A stretch of 64,000 nt of DNA from Thermothielavioides terrestris NRRL 8126 (lineage: Eukaryota > Ascomycota > Sordariomycetes > Sordariales > Chaetomiaceae): contig NC_016457.1 of the NCBI RefSeq assembly GCF_000226115.1, positions 4,588,001 through 4,652,000 on the forward strand. Direction: 5' to 3'. Position numbers and translations under genes: made by a program. The notes under the pieces are model-generated. The model worked only from the letters and a program-made list of their open reading frames with translations, was not told the DNA's origin and did not search any database. Shown here one piece after another: positions 21,316 to 30,575 of this stretch; position 1 is the first letter of the stretch; each line of letters starts with the position of its first letter.

Positions 21316-22540
21316 ATGAATGCTCCGGACAGGTGGGTCAGATTCCTTTTTCACGCTCGGCCTTTTGTACCGGTTACCGGTTCAACGACACCTTGACTGG
21401 TTGGGCGGAATGAGGGCCTTGGTGGGAGTGAAAGGGGATCGCTCGATCGGTTTGATGGTGGGATGTCAGCAAGGTGGAAGGGGTTCGATGCTAGGGAGCG
21501 GGGGTTATGGGTGATGTGACCTGGGAGGTTGTCTGGGTCAAGCCGGCTTGGTTACGCCTTCCCGGGAAGTCGGTTTAGATGCTTGCGCTTGAAGATCAGG
21601 GGCATCACACTATCCGGACGTCATTGCCAACAGTGATGTCACCGCTGATAACGACTGTCGACGACTGTCGGTCGACCAGTCGACCTGATGTTGGGACATG
21701 GTGCTCTGCATCAAAGTCGGCGGCGGGAACCAGCCAACCTCACATCTTCCGCGATCCCTTCTCTCGACATTTCATGAAAAGCCCTAGCACCAAGTCACCC
21801 AGAGAGCGATCGACTGCAGTCTCATACAACCTACCTCCAATTTCACTCCGTCAAAATGGCGTCCAACAACTTCAAACACGATAACAATATCCAGCCTGGG
21901 TTGGGATTCTGCAATGCGGCGAGGTTTGCGCTTTTTCCGACGGCAGGAGTTGCTGACCAAACATAACAACAGATTCGAGCTCTTCCTTCTCCAAGAAGGA
22001 GAGAAGAAAATCACCGAGAAAGTGGTGAGCGGTGAGTCAGCCTCATCGCGACCATACCAAACGAGCCATCGCCATGAAAACTAACGGACCTGATCCCAGG
22101 CATGTCCAACACGTCCGACTTCATCCTCCTCAAGGAGGACCACACGCTGGGCAACCTGCTCAGCGAGCACCTCAAGATGGCGCCCCACGTCATGATGGCC
22201 GGATACAAGAGTAAGCGATGCCTCCCTTCCAATTGCCCCCTCGGCGTAGACCATCCCCCCCCTCCCCCGGGCGCACCCCAACGCTGACTCGCACGAACCT
22301 CTCCTCACAGTCGACCACCCCAACGTGCCCGAGGTCTTGATCCGCGTCCAGACCGACGGCTCCATCACGCCGCGCGAGGCCCTCGTCCGCGTCTGCAAGC
22401 AGCTCGTGGCCATGTACGGGCAGCTCGGCCGCGAGTTCCAGAAGGAGCTGACGCTCCGGCAGTTCGCCGACCAGGGCGAGAACGCCGGCGTCGGGGGCGG
22501 CGCCGCCGGGGGCGTGGGCGGTGGCCAGAACGGCTTCTAG
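21316..22540 (+). CDS. RPB11: RNA polymerase II subunit Rpb11
   Basis: Four exons, 21316-21332, 21973-22031, 22100-22210 and 22311-22540, product 138 aa. Exon 1 encodes only MNAPDR, the N-terminus conserved in Rpb11, and splices in phase to FELFLLQEGEKKI. The Rpb11/RpoA-like dimerisation motif DFILLKEDHTLGNLLSEHL follows, then HPNVPEVLIRVQTDGSITP. The tail is Gly-rich (GVGGGAAGGVGGG). Rpb11 pairs with Rpb3 in the Pol II assembly platform in the nucleus. The first intron is 640 nt, unusually long for this genome, and contains a second possible first exon starting at ATG 21856 that also splices in phase (see findings). The remaining introns are short. Confidence 0.9.
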
Positions 22541-22979
22541 CGATGGGCTGGATGGTTACTGCTCGTGACTTGGGTTCGAAGGGGTTGTGATGGAGGCGTT
22601 CCGGCACGGCGTTCGGGTTCTTCTTCTTTCTGGGCGGGGAGGGGAAAAAAAGGGGGGGATATGCTAGACTGCTGCTGATGCGGATTCCAACGACTTATTC
22701 ATTCGCACTTCGGTCTTGCTGGGGCACTCATCGTGGCGCTTTTGGCTGTCCTGTCCGTCATAGATTCAGTGAAGTCGTGCCTTGATAATCCCATCGGCAC
22801 AGAGCCCGGGGTCTACATCCTCGTTGTGATCTTGGGGGTTCCCAAACCCCATTGCCAGCTTATCCCTTTCCTGACAGAAAGTACTCGAGACCCTTCCTTG
22901 CTTCCTTCAGAGCTGGTCGGCCTTGCAGCGTCCTAAGCAGTTTCCAAGCACCATTACCTCCCCTCCCGCACCCGCCGCA
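22541..22979. other. Convergent intergenic region
   Basis: The 439 bp between the convergent RPB11 and LSM5 ends. No gene seen. Confidence 0.5.
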
Positions 22980-23588
22980 TCATGATGCAGCCGTAGCTAT
23001 CGGACCTTCGCCTCCTGGGATCAACTACAGCAGGGTTAACCAGCTGGATCGACACGTAAGCCGAAGGACGGGCGGGACGGGGGAATGCTCACCATGCAGA
23101 TGTTGTTCCCGTTCAGCAGGATCTTCTTCAGTTTGGTGTGGTTGCCCGAGTAGTCACTGCAGACCAACCAGCGGTTGTCAGCACGGTTCGAGGCGAAATA
23201 GGTAGCTGGTGGATGAGAAGCCCCTCACAACTCGGTCACGTCTTCGAGCACCATGTCTGGGCGGGTGTGTTAGCTCGAAGCGAGGACTTTCGTTATTGGG
23301 GGGGAGGGGGATTGATTGAACGTACTGACGTAGTCGTCGAAGCCCACCAGGGTGCCGGCGAATTCTGTGACGGACAACGAGGTGTTAGCGTGCCGTGTCG
23401 TGGAAGCAACCAAAACAGGGTAAGTGAGGTGAGCCCGTGCCTTTGTCACCCTTCATGATGACCCAGATCCGGGACCCAACGCACTTGTCGATGAGCTCTG
23501 CCGCGGTGGGTTAGCAATCCGTCAAAACTGGGGATACATCGAGCTTGTATGATTTTTGCTTACCGAGAGGGAGAAGTTGAGCTGCCAT
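22980..23588 (-). CDS. LSM5: U6 snRNA-associated Sm-like protein LSm5
   Basis: Six exons on the minus strand: 23588-23564, 23497-23441, 23364-23326, 23256-23229, 23156-23093 and 23024-22980. They join to 85 aa. Assembled sequence shows the LSm fold motifs: ELIDKCVGSRIWVIMKGDK, then the Sm1 motif EFAGTLVGFDDYVNMVLEDV, then Sm2 KKILLNGNNICMLIPGGEG. This matches LSm5 specifically. LSm5 is a subunit of the Lsm2-8 ring on U6 snRNA and the Lsm1-7 ring in mRNA decay. Five introns in a gene this short is notable. Intron 2 begins GC (AAAG then GCACGG) and ends AG; no GT donor keeps the frame, so it is a GC-AG intron with a GCTAAC branch. Other introns are GT-AG. Confidence 0.92.
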
Positions 23589-24263
23589 GGTGTTTGTGTG
23601 GTGCTGGCGACTGACTGTTCAGCGGCTTCTGGTTGAGCTCATGGGGCCAGCCTCGACCACTGAGAGACAGCGCGACAGCCCTGCTGAGAGGTTCGCGTAT
23701 TTACCGAAACGCCGTACGTTAACGGGTAATTTAACCGACTCGCTACCTAGTTAGGAAGTACGGTTTAACCACCTATCGTGAACTATCGCCTCCCAATCCC
23801 GCCTCCAGTAATCCATACCTACATTAGATGCATAGCAAGGACGGACTCCGTTTCCGGGCAAAGTTCGGGTGGGGCTTCCGACTTGGCCTGCCCCAGCAGC
23901 TCCCCGCCTGCCACTCTTGTTACCTACTCTAGCGCGTCTGCCTGGGCTGCCGCCATCGCCTTTCTCCATCTCTGTGGTTGGCTTCTTTGACGGCGGCGGG
24001 AGTTCAAGCGTCATGAAGGTTTGCAGTCATGGCGCTTTCCGTTCGTTCAACAGCGTGTATTTCCCGTTGCGCTCCGCCCTGCCAATGAGGCCATTCTCCT
24101 CACGTGGAGCGAGGACAGTTGCCTTTCTCGAGCGACAGCGTTGCCGCCGTCGCTGCTTTTCCCTGCCGCGCTCTCACAGAGTGTTGTAAGTGCTTGCCCC
24201 TCTAAGGCGGACAGCACAGTGAAACTTATCCGCTTCGCGCCAAGGTTTCGAAATTTCCTGAGC
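23589..24263. promoter_or_regulatory. Divergent promoter between LSM5 and exonuclease gene
   Basis: The 675 bp between the start codons. Short upstream frames starting at ATG 24013 and ATG 24029 encode Arg-rich, presequence-like peptides, and a GTAAGT donor lies at 24186. An unrecognised first exon of the exonuclease gene may therefore be present here. Confidence 0.4.
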
Positions 24264-25678
24264 ATGTCCAGCAGGAAAGCCACACATCAACTGTGGGATG
24301 TGAGCCGGGGCATCGTGTTTGCCGGCGGCAGCGGCAGCAGCAGCGGCTCGGTGTATCCTCGCCTGCCGCCGGTAAGGCATCAAAGTGTGCCAGCAGGCCC
24401 AGCTGCTGCTGCTCCGAAAGGGGGTTCGGCTGTGATGCCGTCTCTTCTGCCAACGGGCAACGCGCTTGAACAGCTCTCTGCTGGCCAGGGGGCGGTGGGT
24501 GTGCAGGGCAATGTCGCAACCACTTGGACGGTGACCCATACCACTGCCGTAACGGTCGCCGGTTTTTGCTCCACAGCCGCAGTGGACGGAGACGCTACCG
24601 AGAATGAGGACACTGCCGCCGGGCCCAATGTCGCAGAAGCACCCAAGCGGAAGGACATGGGCCCTCTTTCTCCGCCGTTCACTCCTCTAGAGTTCAAAAT
24701 CCCAGAGGAGACATACCGCGAGGCCAAACAGGCTGCCGAGGGATCCCCCAAGTCGTTCTGGACGTACGACATGTACAGAGGCCCCGGCAAGGACGGCTCA
24801 CCCGACGCCAAGGTCAAGGTTCATTACTGCACCAGCATGCGGACCACGGAACGAGTCATCCAGCAGTACTTCATGGATGAGAAGATCCTCGGGTTTGACT
24901 TGGAGTGGATGGTCAATGCTCCGAAGTCCTTTGGCCCCAGGAAGAACGTCTCCCTCATTCAGCTGGCCTCCCCCAGCCGAATTGGTCTTTTTCATGTTGC
25001 CGCATATCCTCGGAAAGATAGCCTGGTCGCCCCGTCACTGAAGAGACTCATGGAAGACTCCGCCATCACAAAGGTTGGCGTTTGCATCAAGGGTGACTGC
25101 ACGCGTCTGTCCGCGTTTCTGCACATCAAGACTCGTGGCCAGTTTGAATTGAGTCATCTCTACAAGCTCGTCAAATATTCGGAGATCAATATGCCGGGTG
25201 CCATCAATAAGAGGACGGTTTCACTTGCGGCTCAGGTTGAGGATTGTCTTGGCCTACCTTTATTCAAAGGCGGCGATGTGCGTAAGAGCAACTGGAGCCA
25301 ACGGCTAGATATGGAGCAGATTCGCTGTAGGTGTGTTCCTCACATGACACGCAACATTGACTTACAATCACAGACTCGGCGTCCGACGCCTACGCCGCTC
25401 TTCAACTCTACGCAGTCCTCGATCACCAAAGAAAAAACCTCAACCCTGTCCCTCCACTCCCTTATCACGCCGAGCTCAACTTGCCGATCAGGCTCACTGA
25501 AGACCAACCCCCAACAAGCTCAGAAGAGGAAGATCCCGATCTTGTCTTGGCTCCTGGAGAAAACATCACCCCCGTAGATTGCTCAGCGGACCTCGACCCT
25601 TGCGGCCTCAGCAACAGCAGCATTGATTCCAACCCGCCCCTCCGCGGTCCGAACGCCTCTCTTCGTCAACCAAGTTGA
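24264..25678 (+). CDS. WRN-type DEDDy 3'-5' exonuclease
   Basis: Two exons, 24264-25326 and 25374-25678, product 455 aa from the first in-frame ATG. The intron (GTAGGT donor, TCACAG acceptor) splits the Exo III motif in phase. After a roughly 150-residue low-complexity N-terminus come the DEDDy motifs: Exo I GFDLEW at about 210-215, Exo II VGVCIKGDCTRL, and Exo III YSASDAYAALQLY. WNWS-like NWSQRL precedes Exo III, as in the Werner exonuclease domain. The domain degrades DNA or RNA 3' to 5' with two metal ions. No helicase domain follows, so this is the stand-alone type. The frame is open upstream to 24021 without another ATG; a spliced upstream exon giving a mitochondrial presequence is possible. 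C-terminal 70 residues are acidic and disordered. Confidence 0.85.
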
Positions 25679-26503
25679 CCGCAGTTTCAAACCGCGGGTC
25701 TGAACTTATATCACGTCCAGCAACGGGGTTCAAGCCTTGGCGGACCACCAAACAACTCACTAGTCAACTCACCGACTCACACCCAGTTGGTCTCCGTCCA
25801 CGCCCAACCGGACGACCAAACCTGGCCTGTTGAACTGGACACCAGCCCGCGTACGAACAAAATGTGGCTCGTAGGCCAAACTTGTGATGCCGGCGGGCAA
25901 GGCCGGCTATGGTCTTTCCCCAGGCACCAACACCGCCTCCCAAAATCAGCCCTGTATCATCTTCGCTCTCAGAAAGAGATCCAGATATCTCCAACTACCC
26001 TCATGGAGAGAGGTTCGTCGCGTTGCTCATCACCGCCTGTGCGCGCCTGGTCGTAAGGGCATTCGCATTCGCAGGGCTGTTTGGCAGGATGAGCAAAAGA
26101 GAAGGCGGAGGGGAAGGGAAAGGGAGGGAGAAGTTAGCGGTGGAGAAACCGGGGAAGGGTGAGCAGCGGCGGTAGCGAGGAGGAAAGGAATCTGGCGTTC
26201 TGGGGGTAGAAGAAGGGGAATTCAAAACGGCGTGGATGAGATATACGGAATAGAGTTGGGCTTTGCGTCCTGTCCTATTATTGATTCATCGAGTTGACGA
26301 GGTGAAAGGGCTGCTCGAGGAAACGGGCCCAGGCATATACACCAGGTTCAGACATCTATTGGCATGCCGAGTTAAAGCCGTATCTAGAACACGGACTGGA
26401 AGTTACCCCAAGTGGCTGATGTCTGATTCAGGCTGCTACCTACTAGCAGGCGTCATGACATACCAGTTTCAGTATTAGGTTGCGACATGCCGTCCTATTG
26501 CGC
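25679..26503. other. Convergent intergenic region
   Basis: Lies between the exonuclease gene and the 3' end of YTM1. Short frames on both strands have no family resemblance, so no gene is called. Confidence 0.45.
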
Positions 26504-27961
26504 TTATGAACCAACCACTCCAACCGCCGAATGCACCTCCACCCTCTTGTCCTCCCCGCCACTGACAATCCCGAGCTGCTTGTCCCACACCACGCTGAAC
26601 ACCCTGCACCCGTCGCCGGGGAAGTCTCTCTTCCTACCCTTGGCGGCGCCCTGGCGCTCGATGACAAAGGCGGCCTCGCAGACGCCGCCCAGGCCGCCCT
26701 CGTCCCGCGTGGCCGGCCGCACGCTGCGCAGGTCCCAGACGCGGCAGGTGCCGTCGGCGGACCCGGACACGAGCGAGTGCTCGTTGTGCGGCGAGGCGGC
26801 GAGGGAGTGCGCGACGTTGGCGTGGCCGCGCAGCGTCAGCACCGACGTCGCCGACGTGCCGGCGCGCGGGTCCAGCAGCGTGATGTGCCGCGCCGCGGTG
26901 CCGGCCGCGAGCAGGGGCGCGCCGCCGCCCGAGCGGGGCAGCGCGCAGAGCGAGTGCAGCGGGTGGGTGGTCGCCAGCGTGCTGACCACGGTGCTGGTGG
27001 TCAGGTCGATGGTGCGGACGGTGTGGTCGCACGACGCCGAGTAGCCGACGGTGCGGTCGCCCGGGTCGAAGATGGCGGCGGTGGCGGGCTGCTTGTGGAT
27101 CTGCATGAGCGACAGGGGCCCGCGCTGAGCGGTGCTGGTGGAAGAGACGATCTTGCGCCGCTTGGAGGAGGATGCTGAGGGGAGGAGCGAAGCGTCAGCT
27201 TCGGGCGCGGAGCTCTTCGATGTGCTCCAGAACCCGACGGCGCCGTCGGCGGAGGCTGTGAGCAGGCGTTTGGACGCGCCTTCAACGGCAATGGAGTCGA
27301 TCGAGCCCGTGTGGCCGTAGAGCTCGAGGGTCGGCTTAAGATCGCCGGTGAACTGGTCGGTTTCGGTGTATTTCCATATCCGCACTGTTCGGTCCCAGCC
27401 GGCGGAGGCGAGCTGGGAGTTGGTGATGAATTTGGCGGCTTTTATGCTAGTTGCGTGTCCGCCACCGCTGCCGGACGGTGAAGTGGCGATGACTTGACCG
27501 GAAGCGTTCCATATCCTCAGCAGCCCGTCAAACGAAGCAGACAGGATCCGGTCCTGGCCGACCTGGAAGCTATCGCCGGACCAGCGACCCACCGGAGAGC
27601 TCTCAGAAAGCACATCGACTGCGCTAACCCAGTCGTCGTGCTCGAAACTGGCTTGGTATACGGGTGGTAATAAGCTGCGTACGTATTGTAGAGTGAGGCT
27701 TGTCTCGAGCGAGAGGCCGTTGCTGGTGAGGTAGTCTTCGAGGCTGGACCGCAGGAAGCTGCCGTTGACGAGGAAGTCGAAGGGGATTGACCCCGTGCCG
27801 AGCATCGACTCGGAGTTGAGGATTCGGGAGAGACCATAGCGCCGGATATCTGCAGGCACGAGAAGCTGCCGCTTGCTCTCGGGGAGTTGGAGGTCGGGCT
27901 CGGTTGTGGTGAAGGTCACCCTGATCTGCGCCCCAGGGGCGTCCGTCATCGGCTCGTCCAT
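26504..27961 (-). CDS. YTM1: Ribosome biogenesis protein Ytm1 (WDR12)
   Basis: Intronless, 485 aa. The N-terminal NLE domain ([18 protein letters not shown], then [15 protein letters not shown]) is followed by a WD40 propeller. Repeats are visible as [17 protein letters not shown], [39 protein letters not shown] and [16 protein letters not shown]. The order NLE plus seven WD repeats is that of Ytm1, a member of the Nop7-Erb1-Ytm1 (PeBoW) complex that acts on nucleolar pre-60S particles; its NLE domain is the binding site for the Rea1 MIDAS (established in yeast). The start ATG at 27961 gives the expected N-terminus. It is divergent from POL31, with 420 bp between start codons. Confidence 0.95.
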   Translation of the reverse strand: MDEPMTDAPGAQIRVTFTTTEPDLQLPESKRQLLVPADIRRYGLSRILNSESMLGTGSIPFDFLVNGSFLRSSLEDYLTSNGLSLETSLTLQYVRSLLPPVYQASFEHDDWVSAVDVLSESSPVGRWSGDSFQVGQDRILSASFDGLLRIWNASGQVIATSPSGSGGGHATSIKAAKFITNSQLASAGWDRTVRIWKYTETDQFTGDLKPTLELYGHTGSIDSIAVEGASKRLLTASADGAVGFWSTSKSSAPEADASLLPSASSSKRRKIVSSTSTAQRGPLSLMQIHKQPATAAIFDPGDRTVGYSASCDHTVRTIDLTTSTVVSTLATTHPLHSLCALPRSGGGAPLLAAGTAARHITLLDPRAGTSATSVLTLRGHANVAHSLAASPHNEHSLVSGSADGTCRVWDLRSVRPATRDEGGLGGVCEAAFVIERQGAAKGRKRDFPGDGCRVFSVVWDKQLGIVSGGEDKRVEVHSAVGVVGS

Positions 27962-28381
27962 TGCTGAAATCCGGTGTTCTGAGCCAGACTGCAGACAATT
28001 TTATGCAATAGAGTTGAAATCAATTGTTGCCAAATCCGAGCGCGTCCCGCACATCACTGCCCCTCTATGGCCCCAGAAGGTGTTGGCTTCCGCTTGATCT
28101 CGAGAACTTTTTTATGGATCCCTGAGCTTATCTTATCGAAACACTGCAACATAGGAACCGAGTTGCCTAGCGGGGCAAGCGACAAGGGGCCCGCTGTTGA
28201 GTGGTTGCAGGCGCCGCGCCAAACGCATGACAGGGGTTCAGAAGGCCGCGGCGTGAATAGGTACCGTCGCGTCTCGCTTCGCTGAGCGCGTCCCAAATCC
28301 CAACTCCCCGTCCATGCATCCACTTCATGGAATATGTCCAGCCGGTAACAGCCCGGAATTTCAACAGCACTGACGGCCGTA
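27962..28381. promoter_or_regulatory. YTM1/POL31 divergent promoter
   Basis: A 420-bp interval between two start codons. It contains two exact copies of GAGCGCGTCCC, at 28038-28048 and 28284-28294, plus a further CGTCGCGTC at about 28265. The core CGCGT is shared with the MluI cell-cycle box bound by MBF-type factors, which control DNA replication genes in yeasts. A role here is inference. Confidence 0.5.
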
Positions 28382-30243
28382 ATGGTGACCCTTGATGAGC
28401 TGGCGGACACAAGTCTGCTCCAGAAACCCTCGTAAGGACTCGGAAACCGTTGAATTGAAGGCTGCAAGCAGTCTATTAATGCAGCTATCTCAACAGAGCC
28501 GAGGGCTTCGGCCTCCTCGAGCGCACTGCCTCGAACTACAAGTCTCTCGACACCTTCTCTCTGCCAAAGGACCGTCAGTACCAGCAGCAGTTTGCCGACA
28601 TATACTTTTTGCGCCTCACCAAGATCAAGCCCGCTGTGGAGGAGGTTGCCAGTGCAGCTTGGGAGGGCACTATCCTCGGCGGCGAGACGGCCACAAAGGT
28701 GGATCGAGTCCTGGATGTCCGCCAGGGTCAGCTTTGCTGGGTCGCCGGCACGGTCTACATGGACATGCCACTAAAGCCCAGCGTGCTTGAGGATGTGTCC
28801 AAGGATGTAAGTGGCTTGCGAGCCGCAACCGGTCCCAGTCGTTCGGGCGGCTCGTGCTAACAACTTGCCAGCGCTGGATCTCCGCCCCTACTACCGTGGG
28901 CCACTACTACTCCGAGAATGGGGGCGAGTCCATCATGCTCGAGGATGACTCCGGCCGGATCAGGCTTGTCGGAGCCATCCTCAAAGATTACTTCCTCGTC
29001 ACCGGCTGCATCATTGCCGTGATGGGCACCGAGAACGTGAACGGAGAGTTCGAGGTTATCGACCTCAAGTTCGCCGATCTCCCTCCCCAACCCGAGCGCT
29101 GGTCGCTCTCCAAGCCCTCTGCCGCCGACGGTGCCTCCAAGAAGCCCAAACTCAAAGGCGAAGACGTCGAAATGGCCGACGTTCCCGCCGCCTCCCGCCC
29201 ATCCAAAAAGATCGCCCTCGTCTCCGGCCTCGAATTCTCCGGCACCGACACCTCCTACGCCATGGAGCTCAACCTCCTCCTCGAGTTCCTCCTCGGCGAA
29301 GCACTCGACCCCAGCGCCCAATCCGAACTCACGCACATCTCCCGCCTCATCATCGCCGGCAACTCCATCGCCAAGCCCTCCCACGACGACGCCACCACCA
29401 CCGCAGCCGAGAAGAAACCCCACAAAAAATACGGCTACGACAGCTCCTCCTACAACCCACTCCCCTCCCAACTCCTCGACACCTTCCTCTCCACCCTGCT
29501 GCCCACGCTCCCCATCACGCTCCTGCCAGGCGAGCTCGACCCGGCCAACACAAGCTACCCGCAGCAGCCGATCCACCCGGCCATGTTCCCGCGCTCGCGC
29601 AGCTACACAGCCGCGCCCGTGACCGCGCCGGAGGAGGCGCAACAGCAACAACAACAGCAAAAACAACCGGGCTGGCTGGACAATGTGACCAACCCGTGGG
29701 AGGGCGAGGTGGAGGGATGGCGGGTGCTGGGCACGGGCGGGCAGAACCTGGACGACATCTGCAAGTATATCGACAGCGACGACCGGCTGGGCATGATGGA
29801 GGCCATGTGCCGGTGGCGGTGCTGCGCGCCGACGGCGCCGGACACGCTATGTAAGTTTTTTTCTTTCCTTCCTTTTTCCATTTTTTTTTTATCTACTCAT
29901 CGCTTTCCTTCCCCCTCACCAAACCAAGCTGTAAACAAACTACGACTACTACTCCTACCGGCTGTAGTTTGTTTGTAGGAGGGTTGGGTGAGCACATGCT
30001 AACCACGACGATGACAACACAACAGGGGCCTATCCCTTCCAGGAAGACGAGCCCTTCGTCATGAGGGAGTGTCCACACCTCTACTTCGTGGGCTGCCAGC
30101 CCGAATTCGGGACCAAGGTCATCGAGGGCCCGCAAGGGCAGATGGTGCGCCTGATCCTGGTCCCCTCGTTCGCAGCGACACGCGAGATTGTCCTCGTGGA
30201 CACCGAGACGCTGGACGTGTCAAAGGTGAAAATTACGGCTTAA
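28382..30243 (+). CDS. POL31: DNA polymerase delta small subunit
   Basis: Four exons, 28382-28431, 28497-28806, 28872-29850 and 30026-30243, product 518 aa. All introns are GT-AG and in phase; the first joins MVTLDELADTSLLQKPS to AEGFGLLERTASNYKSLD. Family blocks include QQFADIYFLRLTKIKP, an OB-fold region (GHYYSENGGESIMLEDDSGR), and the inactive phosphoesterase domain from IALVSGLEFSGTD to LPGELDPANTSYPQQPIHP, ending in ECPHLYFVGCQPEFGTK. Pol31 bridges the catalytic subunit and Pol32 in nuclear DNA replication and also serves polymerase zeta. A Gln-rich insert (EEAQQQQQQQKQPG) is encoded by CAA/CAG codons near 29637-29667. Intron 3 is long (175 nt), with T- and A-rich runs. Confidence 0.95.
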
Positions 30244-30575
30244 TTCCGGGGCTAGATGAATGAAAAGCTACCTCAGGCAGGGCGGCCGATGCGGACCATG
30301 ACCTCCTCAGTATTACCCTCCCCCTGAAGATCCTCGCAATCATGTGCCCGTGCATTTTGGTGGAATATGACTATCCGTCCCCAAACCGCAACGCGAACGC
30401 CACCGCGAAATGCTGAAGGTTCGCCCGGCCCGAGCCCATGCCCAACGCCCCGAACGCAAACCATTCGGCCTTCTTCGCCGATTCCAAACTCCAGCAAACC
30501 CCATTCCAGGTTCTCCACCCCAGCCTCATTCCTACCTCCACGGCATTCTGCCCCGGCAATGCACCTTGGCTCTGG
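30244..30575. other. Convergent intergenic region
   Basis: The 332 bp between the converging POL31 and 2EXR-type genes. No gene seen. Confidence 0.5.

Noticed and set aside
21475..21495. B-box-like GGTTCGATGCT
   Set aside because: No matching A box or cloverleaf nearby.
25909..26175. 88-codon plus-strand ORF after the exonuclease gene
   Set aside because: Low-complexity, purine-rich C-terminus and no homology signal; most likely part of the 3' region.
26531..27178. 215-codon plus-strand ORF
   Set aside because: Antisense shadow of YTM1 produced by GC-rich codons.
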